NCBI GenBank assembly: GCA_910587395.1 | Contig: CAJULJ010000001.1 | Span: forward strand, 1 to 17,651 | Reading direction: 5' to 3' | DNA: 17,651 bases | From: an uncultured Oscillospiraceae bacterium | GTDB lineage: Bacteria; Bacillota; Clostridia; Oscillospirales; Oscillospiraceae | Part shown: positions 1 to 8,013 of the stretch, in pieces | Numbering within the stretch: position 1 is the first letter of the stretch | Layout of the letters: each line of letters begins with the position of its first letter | The notes under the pieces: model-generated | Told to the model about the DNA's origin: nothing | What the model saw: the letters and a program-made list of their open reading frames with translations, nothing else | Database searches by the model: none | Translations under genes and position numbers: made by a program

Positions 1-1
1 T

Positions 2-355
2 ATCTTTGACCCCCTAATGGATGAATTCTGCCGCCTGCTGGCACAGTACGAGACGGCGTGCGGCGCTGCGCCAGGTGAGAGCGATTTGCGGCATGAGGCC
101 GTCACAGACGTCTTGCGCGCGTTCGACCTGGAGGGCTGTTTGGATGGCTACTACATTTACGACTATGATTTTCGCATTTGTGACACCGGGCATGGCCGCA
201 AGCGGCTGGTGTTCCTGTCCGGGATAGAGTTCTGCGGGATCCAGGGACTGCCCGGAGCCATGGCGGATGTCCGCTGCACGCTGGAATACCAGGTTCGGCG
301 GCTCCGCCGCGCGCTGGGCATGGAACAGGAAACTGAGACAAAGGAGGCGGCTTGA
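2..355 (+). CDS. Unknown small protein, 5' end probably outside window
   Basis: The frame is open from the first bases of the window (reading IFDPL before the first methionine). The ATG at 17 has no ribosome binding site in front of it, so the true start is probably upstream and this is a partial gene. From the ATG the product is 112 residues: a helical N-terminus, a central tyrosine/aspartate-rich segment (GYYIYDYDF, residues about 44-52), then FLSGIEFCGIQG and an arginine-rich helix near the C-terminus. I recognise no family. It ends 1 bp before the start of the E2-like gene (stop 353-355, next ATG 356), so the two are surely co-transcribed. By position it could be a partner of the E2-like protein, but nothing in its sequence proves that. 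It does not look like a ubiquitin-like beta-grasp protein. Confidence 0.6.
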   Translation: MFDPLMDEFCRLLAQYETACGAAPGESDLRHEAVTDVLRAFDLEGCLDGYYIYDYDFRICDTGHGRKRLVFLSGIEFCGIQGLPGAMADVRCTLEYQVRRLRRALGMEQETETKEAA

Positions 356-1033
356 ATGGGATGCAATGGCGATATCGTCCTGCGCATTTCGCCCGAGCGG
401 CTGGAGATCGCGCTGGAACAGCAAAAGGAGGGCGGCGTAGTCGCCCGCAAGAACATTTCGCCGGAAGCCCTGGCCGCCTGTATCCTGGGCAGCCGGTATG
501 ACGAAAAGGCCCGGGCCACCGGCCTGCTGCCGGAGGGCTGCGTCGCGGCCATTCTGGAGGAGGTAAATACCACCTACTTCATCCGATACCCGGAATTGTA
601 CGCCGACATCAGCTATTACGGCACGGAATATCTCCATTTTCCCCTTCCCCGGCTGGTGTTTGCCTTCCAGCATCTGGCCAAAACGGGCAAGGTGGGCAAG
701 TGCCGGCTGTGCGTGGTGAAGGATGAGCTGCTGACCCCGGACACACCCACATATCACTACCCATTTTCCAACGTCAACTGTGAGAACGGGCAGATCTGCA
801 CCGGGAACAACGCCCTGCCTGCCTACCCAGACCCGTTCAGGCTCCACACGCTGATGGGGTACATCCTTCGGCTGCCCAACAACAACGACTACTTCATGGC
901 CGCGCATAACCGGCCCCACGCCGGGTACCGGGATCTGCTGGAGCTGATGAAGGACAAATCCCCCGGCTTCTACTACTCTGATATTTTGGTGGAGGACGGC
1001 AAAACGCTGAACGCCTTTATGAATGGGAGGTAA
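356..1033 (+). CDS. Prokaryotic E2-like protein (Prok-E2_D / PRTRC protein B type)
   Basis: This 225-residue protein resembles the prokaryotic E2 family D, which has a ubiquitin-conjugating-enzyme fold and includes PRTRC system protein B. The diagnostic stretch is at residues 132-151: a tyrosine-histidine, YPFSNV, then NGQICTGN. This matches the HPN..NG.IC pattern around the active-site cysteine of eukaryotic E2 enzymes, so Cys148 is the candidate catalytic residue. A second segment with YLHFPLPRLVF (about 92-102) fits the preceding strands. The start is set by AAGGAGG at 341-347, 8 bases before the ATG. In known systems such proteins are coded with a ThiF-type E1 and a JAB peptidase on mobile elements. 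Neither is in this window, but both could lie upstream. Downstream genes are Rad52- and Rad50-like, which places it in a DNA-processing operon. Its biochemical activity is inferred from family only. Confidence 0.72.
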   Translation: MGCNGDIVLRISPERLEIALEQQKEGGVVARKNISPEALAACILGSRYDEKARATGLLPEGCVAAILEEVNTTYFIRYPELYADISYYGTEYLHFPLPRLVFAFQHLAKTGKVGKCRLCVVKDELLTPDTPTYHYPFSNVNCENGQICTGNNALPAYPDPFRLHTLMGYILRLPNNNDYFMAAHNRPHAGYRDLLELMKDKSPGFYYSDILVEDGKTLNAFMNGR

Positions 1034-1037
1034 TGGC

Positions 1038-1919
1038 ATGGAACGGAAAGACCCGAGACAGATTCAGGCCGAGCTGGCCATGCCCTTCGCGCCGGAGGAT
1101 CTGGAATGGCGGCTGCAAAGGACGTTTGAGTACCAGGGTGAAACCAAGGGCATCGCCGTCCCCTATGTCACCAACCGGGCCATCATGGGCCGGCTGGATG
1201 ATGTGGTGGGCCCGGAGAACTGGTACAACGACTTCAAGCCCTGGCACGGGGCCAACGGCAAGGAAGCCCAACTGTGCGGTATTTCCATCCGCTACGGGGA
1301 AGGCTTCATCACCAAGTGGGACGGCGCCGAGGATTCGGACATCGAGCCCGTGAAGGGCGGCCTGTCCGACAGCATGAAGCGGGCCGCCGTCCAGTGGGGC
1401 ATCGGCCGGGTGCTGTATAACATGGACGTGGTGTTTGTAGAAGTGGAAAAGCGGGGCAAGACCTGGATCATCAAAAAAGACCAGCAGGAACAGATGGACT
1501 GCGCCTACCGAAAAATGCTGGGCAAGCTGGGCCTGACCCCAGCCCCCGCAGGCGGCCTGCGGCCCCAGCCGGAGTCCGCGCCGGACGGCCAAAGGCCGGA
1601 CGCTGGGCAGGAAAAACCCGGGGATACCTCCTCCGGGAAGGCGGCGGACAAATCCGCCGGCAAGCCGGGAAAGGACAGCATCTCGTATATTGTCCGCAAA
1701 GCCAGGATCAACAAAGGCATCAACTCCAGCAGCACCCAGCTGCGGCTGGAATCCTCCAAGGGGGACAGGCTGGACGCCTTTGTCCGGGGAGAGCACCCGG
1801 AGCTGGCCGCGGGCATCGTTTTGGTGGATGTGAAGCTGGAAAAGAGGCAGCAGGATACCGTCGTCTACTATATGCTGGAAAAGTTCAAAGTGGCGGACAT
1901 CCAGCCCCAGGCGGCATAG
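1038..1919 (+). CDS. Rad52/Rad22-like single-strand annealing protein
   Basis: This is a 293-residue protein with an N-terminal Rad52/22-type domain (residues about 11-150), followed by a low-complexity Pro/Gly/Lys linker (about 157-205) and a C-terminal domain (about 206-293). The Rad52 hallmark is GGLSDSMKRAAVQWGIGR at 107-124, equivalent to the family's conserved SDA.KRA..+G.YLY region. Another match is the VGPENW..DF segment at 57-66. Family members bind single-stranded DNA, anneal complementary strands and support recombination; phages and conjugative elements often carry them. The start at 1038 is preferred over an in-frame ATG at 1023, because GGGAGG at 1025-1030 sits 7 bases before it. 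The upstream gene stops at 1033. The extra C-terminal domain is not explained by the Rad52 core and may bind a partner or DNA. It probably works with the Rad50-like ATPase that follows 13 bases downstream. Confidence 0.82.
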   Translation: MERKDPRQIQAELAMPFAPEDLEWRLQRTFEYQGETKGIAVPYVTNRAIMGRLDDVVGPENWYNDFKPWHGANGKEAQLCGISIRYGEGFITKWDGAEDSDIEPVKGGLSDSMKRAAVQWGIGRVLYNMDVVFVEVEKRGKTWIIKKDQQEQMDCAYRKMLGKLGLTPAPAGGLRPQPESAPDGQRPDAGQEKPGDTSSGKAADKSAGKPGKDSISYIVRKARINKGINSSSTQLRLESSKGDRLDAFVRGEHPELAAGIVLVDVKLEKRQQDTVVYYMLEKFKVADIQPQAA

Positions 1920-1932
1920 TGAGGAGCAAATC

Positions 1933-3741
1933 ATGGAAAAAATCAAAAGTTTTCAGATCACCGGCATGACCATCGCCGGGTTCAAGTCCTATGGGGAACC
2001 CACAAACCTGGTGTTCGGAAATCCCACCGTCATCACCGGCGGCAACGGCCGGGGCAAGACCAGTATCGCCGACGCCATCGCCTTTGCTGTCACCGGCCTC
2101 CCCTTTTTCGGGGAGCGGGGCATTGACCGGCTGCACAACGAGGCCCAGCCCGACGTGTCCATCACCATGAACTTTGTGGATGAGGCGGGCACGGCCCATG
2201 TGCTCACCCGTACCCGGCACAAAAGCACCATGTCCATCCTCTATGACGGCTACACGATCCGCCAGATGGATCTCACCGAGCTGTTTGGCGAGAAAGACGT
2301 GTTCCTGTCCATCTTCAATCCTCTCTATTTCATTGAGGAGCTGGGGGAGGACGGCAAAAACCTGCTGGAGCGGCACCTGCCCCTGATTTCCCATGAGGCG
2401 GTGCTGGCACAGCTCTCCGACGCCACCCGGGCAGCCCTGGAAAACGAACCGCTTCTCTCCCCGGACACCTACCTGAAGAAAAAGCGGGCGGATATCCGGG
2501 AGCTGGAGGAAACCATCATCTACTTCCAGGGGCAGAAGGATCTGAGCGAAACCCAGGGGGAAAACCGGGAACAAAGCATTGCCGCCCTGACCGCCCGCCA
2601 CACGGCCCTTGCCAAGGAGGTGGAGGAGCTGGAGGCCAAGCGGTTCGACGGCCTGGACACAAAGGCCATGGAGCAGCAGCTGGTGGAGCTCAGCGCCCGC
2701 TACCATGAGGCGGCTCAGGATGACTCTCCCCTGGACGCTGAGATTTTGGCGCTGGAGCGGAAGCTGGCCGCCCGAAAGGCGGAGCAGTACCAGTCCCCCT
2801 ACACCCAGGCCATTGCCGAGGCCAACGCCCGGCTGGCGGAGCTTGCCGCGCGGTTCAACCAGGACAAGCAGGCGTTCCATGCCTGTATCCCTGGCGAACC
2901 CTGCCCCACCTGCCGCCGCCTCATCACCGCGGAGACGCTGGTGGAGGTGCGCTCGGCACTGGAAACGTCCAGCAAGGCGACCATTGCCGCCGGCCAGGAG
3001 CAGCGGGCCCAGCTCAATGAACTGAACGAAAATGACGCGAAGGCCAGGGCGGTCTTTGACCAGTTCCAGGCCGATGATGTGGCCGAGCTGGAAGGGCAGT
3101 TGGCCGGCCTCAAGGCAAAAAAGTCCGAGGACAGCCCGGCGAATGATCTGCGGGCCCAGATCCAGCAGCTCACCGCCGACTTGGAGTACGGCAACCTCTC
3201 TGAGGTGGAGTACGCCCGGCTGAAGGAGTGCCGGGAGGAACTGCGGGAGTGCGCTGCCGATTTGAAAGCGGCCCAGGCCGCGGCGGATCAGAAGCCGGAG
3301 GACTTTGACGGAAAGATCAAAGCCGCCCAGGACAAGATCACGGCGCTGAAAAAGCTGATCGCCGACGTTGCCATCTATGTGAGCGAACGGGCGAAGCTAA
3401 CCTTCTCCGCGCTGAAGATGAACCGGGTGGAGATTTCCCTCTACGATGTGGTGAAAACTACTGGGGAGCGGAAGGACGTGTTCAAATTCACCTACGGCGG
3501 GCGGCGCTATGACCGGCTCTCCCTGTCCGAGAAGATCCGGGCGGGGATGGAGGTGTCCGAGCTGATGAAGCGGCTCACCGGGCGCAATTACCCGGTATTC
3601 GTGGACAACATGGAGTCCGTGGACGACCTCAACAACGTGCGGCCCACCGGGCAGGTCATCATGGCAAAGTGCGTCGGCGGTACGCCGCTGGCGGTGCGGC
3701 CGGTGCGGCCCATCACCCTGGCGGAGCGGCAGGCTGCATAG
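1933..3741 (+). CDS. SMC/Rad50-like AAA ATPase with CxxC hook
   Basis: This is a 602-residue ATPase built like a compact Rad50/SbcC. The Walker A motif is GGNGRGKT at residues 36-43, in an N-terminal domain beginning with a typical IAGFKSYG loop. Two predicted coiled-coil arms (about 180-315 and 345-480) flank CPTC at 324-327, a likely zinc hook. The C-terminal half-site carries LSLSEKIRAG (529-538), equivalent to the ABC signature, and Walker B VFVDNMESVDD (555-565). It is much shorter than cellular Rad50 or SbcC (often above 900 residues), as expected for mobile-element versions. No SbcD/Mre11 nuclease is seen beside it. It probably loads or tethers DNA ends for the Rad52-like annealase. 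GAGGAG at 1921-1926 precedes the ATG. The next gene starts 19 bases after its stop, which itself touches that gene's ribosome binding site. Confidence 0.85.
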   Translation: MEKIKSFQITGMTIAGFKSYGEPTNLVFGNPTVITGGNGRGKTSIADAIAFAVTGLPFFGERGIDRLHNEAQPDVSITMNFVDEAGTAHVLTRTRHKSTMSILYDGYTIRQMDLTELFGEKDVFLSIFNPLYFIEELGEDGKNLLERHLPLISHEAVLAQLSDATRAALENEPLLSPDTYLKKKRADIRELEETIIYFQGQKDLSETQGENREQSIAALTARHTALAKEVEELEAKRFDGLDTKAMEQQLVELSARYHEAAQDDSPLDAEILALERKLAARKAEQYQSPYTQAIAEANARLAELAARFNQDKQAFHACIPGEPCPTCRRLITAETLVEVRSALETSSKATIAAGQEQRAQLNELNENDAKARAVFDQFQADDVAELEGQLAGLKAKKSEDSPANDLRAQIQQLTADLEYGNLSEVEYARLKECREELRECAADLKAAQAAADQKPEDFDGKIKAAQDKITALKKLIADVAIYVSERAKLTFSALKMNRVEISLYDVVKTTGERKDVFKFTYGGRRYDRLSLSEKIRAGMEVSELMKRLTGRNYPVFVDNMESVDDLNNVRPTGQVIMAKCVGGTPLAVRPVRPITLAERQAA

Positions 3742-3760
3742 GAGGTGATCCCGTCTGGCC

Positions 3761-4825
3761 GTGAAGCAGTATGACAAAATTCCCATCGTGGACGCGGCCA
3801 GACGGTGTGGTGTGGCCCTCGCCTCCCGGACGCTGAAGCACCGGGAGGTGGAGGCCACCTGCCCCTTCTGCCACGACCACGGGCCGGGAAAGTATCACCT
3901 CAGCCTGAACACCAGCACGGATCTGTACCGCTGCAACCTGTGCGGCGCCCACGGCAACAGCGTGACGCTGTATGCCCGGCTGATGGGCGTGACCAACCGG
4001 GAGGCATACCAGGCGCTGACCCGGGAGGGTAAGGTCTATCCCATGCCCCGGCAGGCAAAGGCCCGGACAGAGACAGAGCGCCAGCCCATGCCCCTGGAGC
4101 GGCGGCACGAAGCCTATACCTCTATGCTGGAGCATCTCACGCTGCTGCCCCGGCACCGGGAAAACCTGCTGGAGCGGGGGCTGTCCGAGGAGCGTATCGC
4201 GCGGAATCAGTACCGCAGTATGCCGGAGACGGACGCGGGGCGGCGGCTTTTGGCCGCCCTGCTCCGTTCCAGCGGCCATGAGCTGCTGGGGCTGCCGGGG
4301 TTCCGCACCTACTACGGCGACTGGACGATTTGTGGGCCGAAGGGCTTCCTGATCCCTGTCCGCAGCAAGGACGGGCTGATCCAGGGCATGAAGATCCGAC
4401 TGGACGATGCGGATAAGCCCAGCAGGAAATACCGCTGGCTGTCCAGCCGGGATAGGCCCAACGGCACCCGGAGCTATTCCTGGGTTCACGTCACCGGCGA
4501 CACCACCCAAAAGCGAGCCTTCCTGACGGAGGGCCCGCTGAAGGGGGACGTGGCCAGCTACCTGGCCCATGACACGCTGTTTGTGTGCGTGGGCGGCGTG
4601 AACGCCATCCGCGGGCTCAAGGGCACGCTGAAGGATTTGGGCGTCACCCAGGTGGTGGAGGCCATGGACATGGATCAGATGACGAACCCCGATGTCCGCA
4701 ACGCCGTGCTGGCGATGCGGAGGGAAGTACAGGCCATCAAGGGCCTAAAATACACGAAATACACATGGGATCCGGCGTACAAGGGAGTGGATGACTACCT
4801 TCTCAGCCGGGCGGCGGTCATGTAA
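3761..4825 (+). CDS. CHC2 zinc finger and Toprim-like primase protein
   Basis: This 354-residue protein has an N-terminal zinc-binding domain of DnaG/CHC2 type, with cysteines 34 and 37 (CPFC) and 58 and 61 (CNLC) about 20 residues apart. A C-terminal Toprim-like domain has the glutamate of LTEGPLKGD (E257) and the acidic pair in EAMDMDQ (D303, D305). The KGVDDYLL ending resembles plasmid and ICE primases of the DUF3854 kind. It is likely to synthesise primers or otherwise bind DNA during replication of the element. The frame's first conventional start is GTG at 3761, 15 bases after GGAGG (3741-3745). That spacing is long. An in-frame CTG at 3755 gives a better 9-base gap, so the protein may be two residues longer. 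The DnaG helicase-interaction domain is not evident. Confidence 0.78.
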   Translation: MKQYDKIPIVDAARRCGVALASRTLKHREVEATCPFCHDHGPGKYHLSLNTSTDLYRCNLCGAHGNSVTLYARLMGVTNREAYQALTREGKVYPMPRQAKARTETERQPMPLERRHEAYTSMLEHLTLLPRHRENLLERGLSEERIARNQYRSMPETDAGRRLLAALLRSSGHELLGLPGFRTYYGDWTICGPKGFLIPVRSKDGLIQGMKIRLDDADKPSRKYRWLSSRDRPNGTRSYSWVHVTGDTTQKRAFLTEGPLKGDVASYLAHDTLFVCVGGVNAIRGLKGTLKDLGVTQVVEAMDMDQMTNPDVRNAVLAMRREVQAIKGLKYTKYTWDPAYKGVDDYLLSRAAVM

Positions 4826-4846
4826 AAAGATAAGGAGGGCAAAGTA

Positions 4847-5824
4847 ATGGATAACGTATTTGATATGCACGATTTCATCGGAACGTCCCAAGGCGATAAA
4901 GCCCATATGTTGGGTAAATTCCTCTATTTCTCCCTGGCAAACCTGCTGGTGGACAAGGTGGAGCTGTCCAAGCTGTGTGAGGACATGGGAATCCCCTACG
5001 CCGGCGGCACCCGGCTGTCCGTGGGCGACGCGTTCCGCTCCGCCACCGGAGACATCCGGGAGCGCGTCCCGGTGACGGCGATGGGGGAAACCAACATCTA
5101 CCTGGCCTACTGCCGGGACAACAAGCGCACCAGCGCCGATATTTTATCCCGGGAGCTGGTGAAGGAGACGCTGAACCAGCGTACCAACAACTACGAAAAG
5201 CTGGCGAACATCAGCTATGATAAGAAAGACGGCGTGTTCCGGGCGGAAAACCTGGCGCCGGATGACGCCATCGACGTGCCGGCCTGCTGCCGCAAGGCGG
5301 AGGAGCTGTTCGAGCTCTATCAGAAGTGCGCCAACCGGAAACAGATCGAAACCATCTGTGTCAACTATTTGCGGGGGCTGGAGGCCACCAAGCTGAGCAT
5401 CACGGGGCATATGTACTTCGTGCCCCGCACCCACATGGACAAGGTGGACGTGTTCGAGGAGTTCATCGGGCTGTTGGGCGGGCTCAACCGCAGGGAGACA
5501 CCGCTGATGGTGAACAGCTTTTACATCATCGACGATGAAAAACAGCGGTCTAAAATGACCGAGGAATTCTATGCGGCGGTGAAAAAGGAGATCGCCACCT
5601 ACCAGGAGCGGGCGGACTATCTCATTAAGTCCGGCAGTCAGAGCCCGGCGGTGATGGATCGCTGGGTGTTGAAAATCCAGGCGTTGGAGGAGAAAAAGAA
5701 GCACTATGAGGATGTGCTCCGCCGGGAGCTGGACGGGCTGGACGATGAATTTTCCACGCTGAAGTTCCTGGGGCAGGAGCTCCAAATGAGGGCACAGAGT
5801 ATTCGCTTTCAAAAGGCGGCATAA
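4847..5824 (+). CDS. DUF6744-like protein of mobile-element operon
   Basis: This is a 325-residue soluble protein. I tentatively relate it to DUF6744, a family of unknown function common in Clostridia next to primase genes. It is mixed alpha/beta in the N-terminal half, with a possible beta-rich segment MYFVPRTHMD (about 192-201). The last third is helical and charged, with a predicted coiled coil around residues 270-320 (EEKKKHYEDVLRRELDGL). There are no transmembrane segments, signal peptide or recognised catalytic motif. AAGGAGGG at 4832-4839 gives a good ribosome binding site. It is the last gene of the replication/recombination operon and is followed by a strong terminator. Similar proteins occur in phage and ICE replication modules, which fits its neighbours, but I assign no activity. 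Confidence 0.6.
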   Translation: MDNVFDMHDFIGTSQGDKAHMLGKFLYFSLANLLVDKVELSKLCEDMGIPYAGGTRLSVGDAFRSATGDIRERVPVTAMGETNIYLAYCRDNKRTSADILSRELVKETLNQRTNNYEKLANISYDKKDGVFRAENLAPDDAIDVPACCRKAEELFELYQKCANRKQIETICVNYLRGLEATKLSITGHMYFVPRTHMDKVDVFEEFIGLLGGLNRRETPLMVNSFYIIDDEKQRSKMTEEFYAAVKKEIATYQERADYLIKSGSQSPAVMDRWVLKIQALEEKKKHYEDVLRRELDGLDDEFSTLKFLGQELQMRAQSIRFQKAA

Positions 5825-5837
5825 ACGGGAATAAGCG

Positions 5838-5880
5838 TGCGGGGGAAGGTTCAGCCTTCCCCCGCATTGTTTTCTTTATT
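5838..5880 (+). terminator. Intrinsic terminator of the replication/recombination operon
   Basis: A perfect 11-bp GC-rich stem (5839-5849 with 5855-5865, extendable by a T-A pair) with a 5-base loop is followed by a T-rich stretch (TTGTTTTCTTTATTT). It starts 14 bases after the stop at 5824. The remainder up to 6110 holds no gene or clear structure that I can see. Confidence 0.9.
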
Positions 5881-6110
5881 TGTTGCGATGCCTCTTATGC
5901 AATTAAATAGAAAGCCTTTCCCATAGCATGAGCCTGGAGCCTGTCTCTTAACGAGATGTGGTCTGTTAGCTGGCCGTTCCGTCTCCTAATATTGGGTATC
6001 GTTCTGCTCCAGCTTCTCTGGCAAGCAGCAGTGGACTGCCAGACTATAATAAAAATAATGGTTTGTATGCAACTGGCAGGCTGTGCTCTGGCACAAGAAC
6101 GGCTGACAGC

Positions 6111-7166
6111 TCAATGTGCTTCCTCAGAAGCTGGAAGTGCTGACAGCGTGACCACAAACGTAGTTCCCACGCCCACCTGGCTGGACGCTTCAATTTTTCC
6201 GCCATGAAGGTCAACAATTCTTTTTGTGAGTGAAAGGCCCAGCCCATTCCCAGCTGTTTTATGGGATGTATCACCTTGATAAAATTTTTCGTATATTCGT
6301 TGGAGTACCGCTTGATCCATGCCAATCCCGTCGTCTTGGATTACAACTTGAATGTCAGTTCCTATCTTCCTGAGCAGTACACGGATTTTTCCGGCTTGCT
6401 TGACAAATTTAATTGCGTTTCCAAGCAGGTTTTGCCAAATCTGTAGGAGTAGATCACGGTTGGCATAACAGTCCACTGGATCTAGGTCAATATCCAACTC
6501 AAGATGTTTTCCGTTCCACTGCGGTTCCAACATTAGGATAGCCTCCCGCAGTTGCTCATCCAGGGAGAACCACTCCCTCTGAATTTCAATCTCTTGGTGT
6601 TCCAGCCGCGACAAAAGTAGAATATTACCGATCAGTGTGGAAAGCCGCCGTGTGTTAAACAGGATGCGCCGAGTATATTCAGTCCGTTTTTCTTCGGAAA
6701 GCTCTTTGCGCTGCAGCAGTGTGGCGTATCCCTCAATCGCCGATAAAGGTGTCTTGAATTCATGGGACACGTTTTCAATAAAATCATTTCGGAGAATTTC
6801 AGTCCCAGCTAACTCTCGGGTCATTACGTTGAAATTGTGGGCCATCTCCCGGATCTCAGAAGCTGGTATATCCTCATTCAATTCGATATTGAAATTTCCT
6901 TTTGCCACCTCTTGAGTGGCTTTGCTGATTTCAAGGATCAGCTCTAGCGGGCGTTTTCCAATCAGCCTAAACAAAATTGTTCCAATGACGATGCTGACCG
7001 TTGGGGTAACGAACAGCCCCCGCAGAAGATGCTGAGAATCCAAAAAACCGATACGAAACAGCAACACAGCAAAGGCGGTGGAAAGGGTCATGGTTATGCT
7101 CAAAACCAAGAAGAGTAGAATGGAAAACATTGCGGCTGTTTTTATAGTCCGCTGATGCAGTTTCAT
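6111..7166 (-). CDS. Sensor histidine kinase with HAMP domain and very short outer loop
   Basis: This is a 351-residue membrane histidine kinase. Two transmembrane helices (about 11-38 and 50-69) are separated by only about 10 residues. A HAMP-like linker follows (about 70-122), then the HisKA box NVSHEFKTPLS with phosphoacceptor His135. The ATP-binding domain has the N box NLLGNAIKF (246-254), the G1 box DDGIGM (278-283) and the G2 box GNGLGLS (306-312). The tiny extracellular loop makes direct ligand sensing unlikely and suggests sensing in the membrane or through a partner. Kinases linked to FtsX-type exporters often behave this way. Its start overlaps the stop of the response regulator gene by 3 bases (ATGA), so the two are translationally coupled. 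The likely target is the divergent ABC exporter operon. The kinase is complete with all motifs intact. Confidence 0.93.
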   Translation of the reverse strand: MKLHQRTIKTAAMFSILLFLVLSITMTLSTAFAVLLFRIGFLDSQHLLRGLFVTPTVSIVIGTILFRLIGKRPLELILEISKATQEVAKGNFNIELNEDIPASEIREMAHNFNVMTRELAGTEILRNDFIENVSHEFKTPLSAIEGYATLLQRKELSEEKRTEYTRRILFNTRRLSTLIGNILLLSRLEHQEIEIQREWFSLDEQLREAILMLEPQWNGKHLELDIDLDPVDCYANRDLLLQIWQNLLGNAIKFVKQAGKIRVLLRKIGTDIQVVIQDDGIGMDQAVLQRIYEKFYQGDTSHKTAGNGLGLSLTKRIVDLHGGKIEASSQVGVGTTFVVTLSALPASEEAH

Positions 7167-7834
7167 TTCTTCACCACCTTATAACCCAGTCCTCGGATAG
7201 TGATAATATCAAAGTCTGGATTTCCACGGAAACGCTCTCTAAGTCTGCTAATATGTACGTCTAGAGTATGGGGGTCCGTTTCGCTGTCCACTCCCCATAT
7301 ATCGTCCATGAGCTGACGCCTCGTAAATATGTGGTTGGGAGAGGCCGCCAGCTTGAACAGGAGGAGGAACTCCTTCTGAGGGAGCTCTGTTTCCTCGCCG
7401 CCAGTATGGACGGTCAACGTGTCGCAGTCAAGAATTGTATCGCCCAGCTTTGTCCTGCGCTGACTGGCGATTTGGGATCGGCGCAGCAGGGCCTCCACTC
7501 GCCATACCATCTCATTGACATCAATTGGCTTGACCATATAATCATCTGTGCCGATGCGGAAACCTTCTCGTTTATCCGCCGCACCGGATCTTGCTGTAAT
7601 CATCAGAACAGGCGTGTTGTAATGTGCTTCCCGCAACGCTTTAATCAGCTCAAACCCGTCCATACGCGGCATCATAATATCCGAAATAATCAAATCGACA
7701 TACGTCTCGTCCAAAATATCAAAGGCCTCAATTCCGTCTACAGCCGGAACCGCAGTGTATCCATTTTCCGTCAGAACCGCACAGAAAAGATCCCTCAGCT
7801 CATTATCGTCCTCTACCACCAGGATTTGAAACAT
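7163..7834 (-). CDS. OmpR-family response regulator
   Basis: This is a 223-residue regulator with a receiver domain (1-118) and an OmpR/PhoB winged-helix domain (about 130-223, ending RGLGYKVVKK). Acidic pocket residues lie in VVEDD (6-10). The phosphoacceptor is Asp52 in SDIMMPRMDG. Thr/Ala of MITAR lie at 78-82 and the conserved lysine is Lys102 in VKP. I chose the ATG at 7834 over an in-frame ATG 39 bases upstream because AGAGGTG (complement of 7841-7847) sits 6 bases before it and the protein then begins with the canonical MFQILVVEDD. It pairs with the overlapping kinase gene. It probably binds the TTGAG repeat array at 7902-7965, which would let it control its own operon and the divergent transporter. 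Confidence 0.94.
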   Translation of the reverse strand: MFQILVVEDDNELRDLFCAVLTENGYTAVPAVDGIEAFDILDETYVDLIISDIMMPRMDGFELIKALREAHYNTPVLMITARSGAADKREGFRIGTDDYMVKPIDVNEMVWRVEALLRRSQIASQRRTKLGDTILDCDTLTVHTGGEETELPQKEFLLLFKLAASPNHIFTRRQLMDDIWGVDSETDPHTLDVHISRLRERFRGNPDFDIITIRGLGYKVVKK

Positions 7835-7897
7835 TTCTACCACCTCTTTTTCACAGTATAGCAAAGATATCAATATTGTGGAAGCATTTTAAACCAA

Positions 7898-7965
7898 AAA
7901 TCTCAACTGAACCTCAACGACATCAAATTGAGGTTCAGTTGAGATTTGGTTGAGTTTTAGTTGAG
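7898..7965. promoter_or_regulatory. TTGAG repeat array, probable OmpR-type operator
   Basis: Four TTGAG half-sites on the plus strand start at 7928, 7939, 7950 and 7961, each exactly 11 bp apart. Two more in the opposite orientation (CTCAA at 7902-7906 and 7913-7917) are also 11 bp apart. As a result 7898-7917 and 7928-7947 form a perfect 20-bp inverted repeat around a 10-base centre. One-turn spacing of direct half-sites is the usual pattern for OmpR-family regulators. The array lies between the divergent regulator and exporter genes. Its last half-site ends 10 bases before TATGAT at 7976-7981, a plausible -10 for the exporter, with no good -35, as expected for an activated promoter. Confidence 0.8.
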
Positions 7966-8013
7966 AAAAACAGCGTATGATCTCGTTACTAAACGGCAAC
8001 AGGAGGGAAACCT

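Noticed and set aside
14..1039. 341-codon minus-strand frame across the first two genes
   Set aside because: It overlaps two plus-strand genes with good ribosome binding sites and an E2-like motif. The antisense product is a typical high-GC shadow.
5941..5960. CTGTCTCTTA, resembling the Tn5 mosaic end or a sequencing adapter
   Set aside because: Only the first ten bases match; the rest (ACGAGATGTG) diverges. There is no partner end, transposase or duplication nearby.
7898..7947. The perfect 20-bp inverted repeat as a terminator or CRISPR-like repeat
   Set aside because: It lies upstream of both divergent genes, is made of 11-bp-spaced TTGAG units that continue beyond the palindrome, and has no spacer array.
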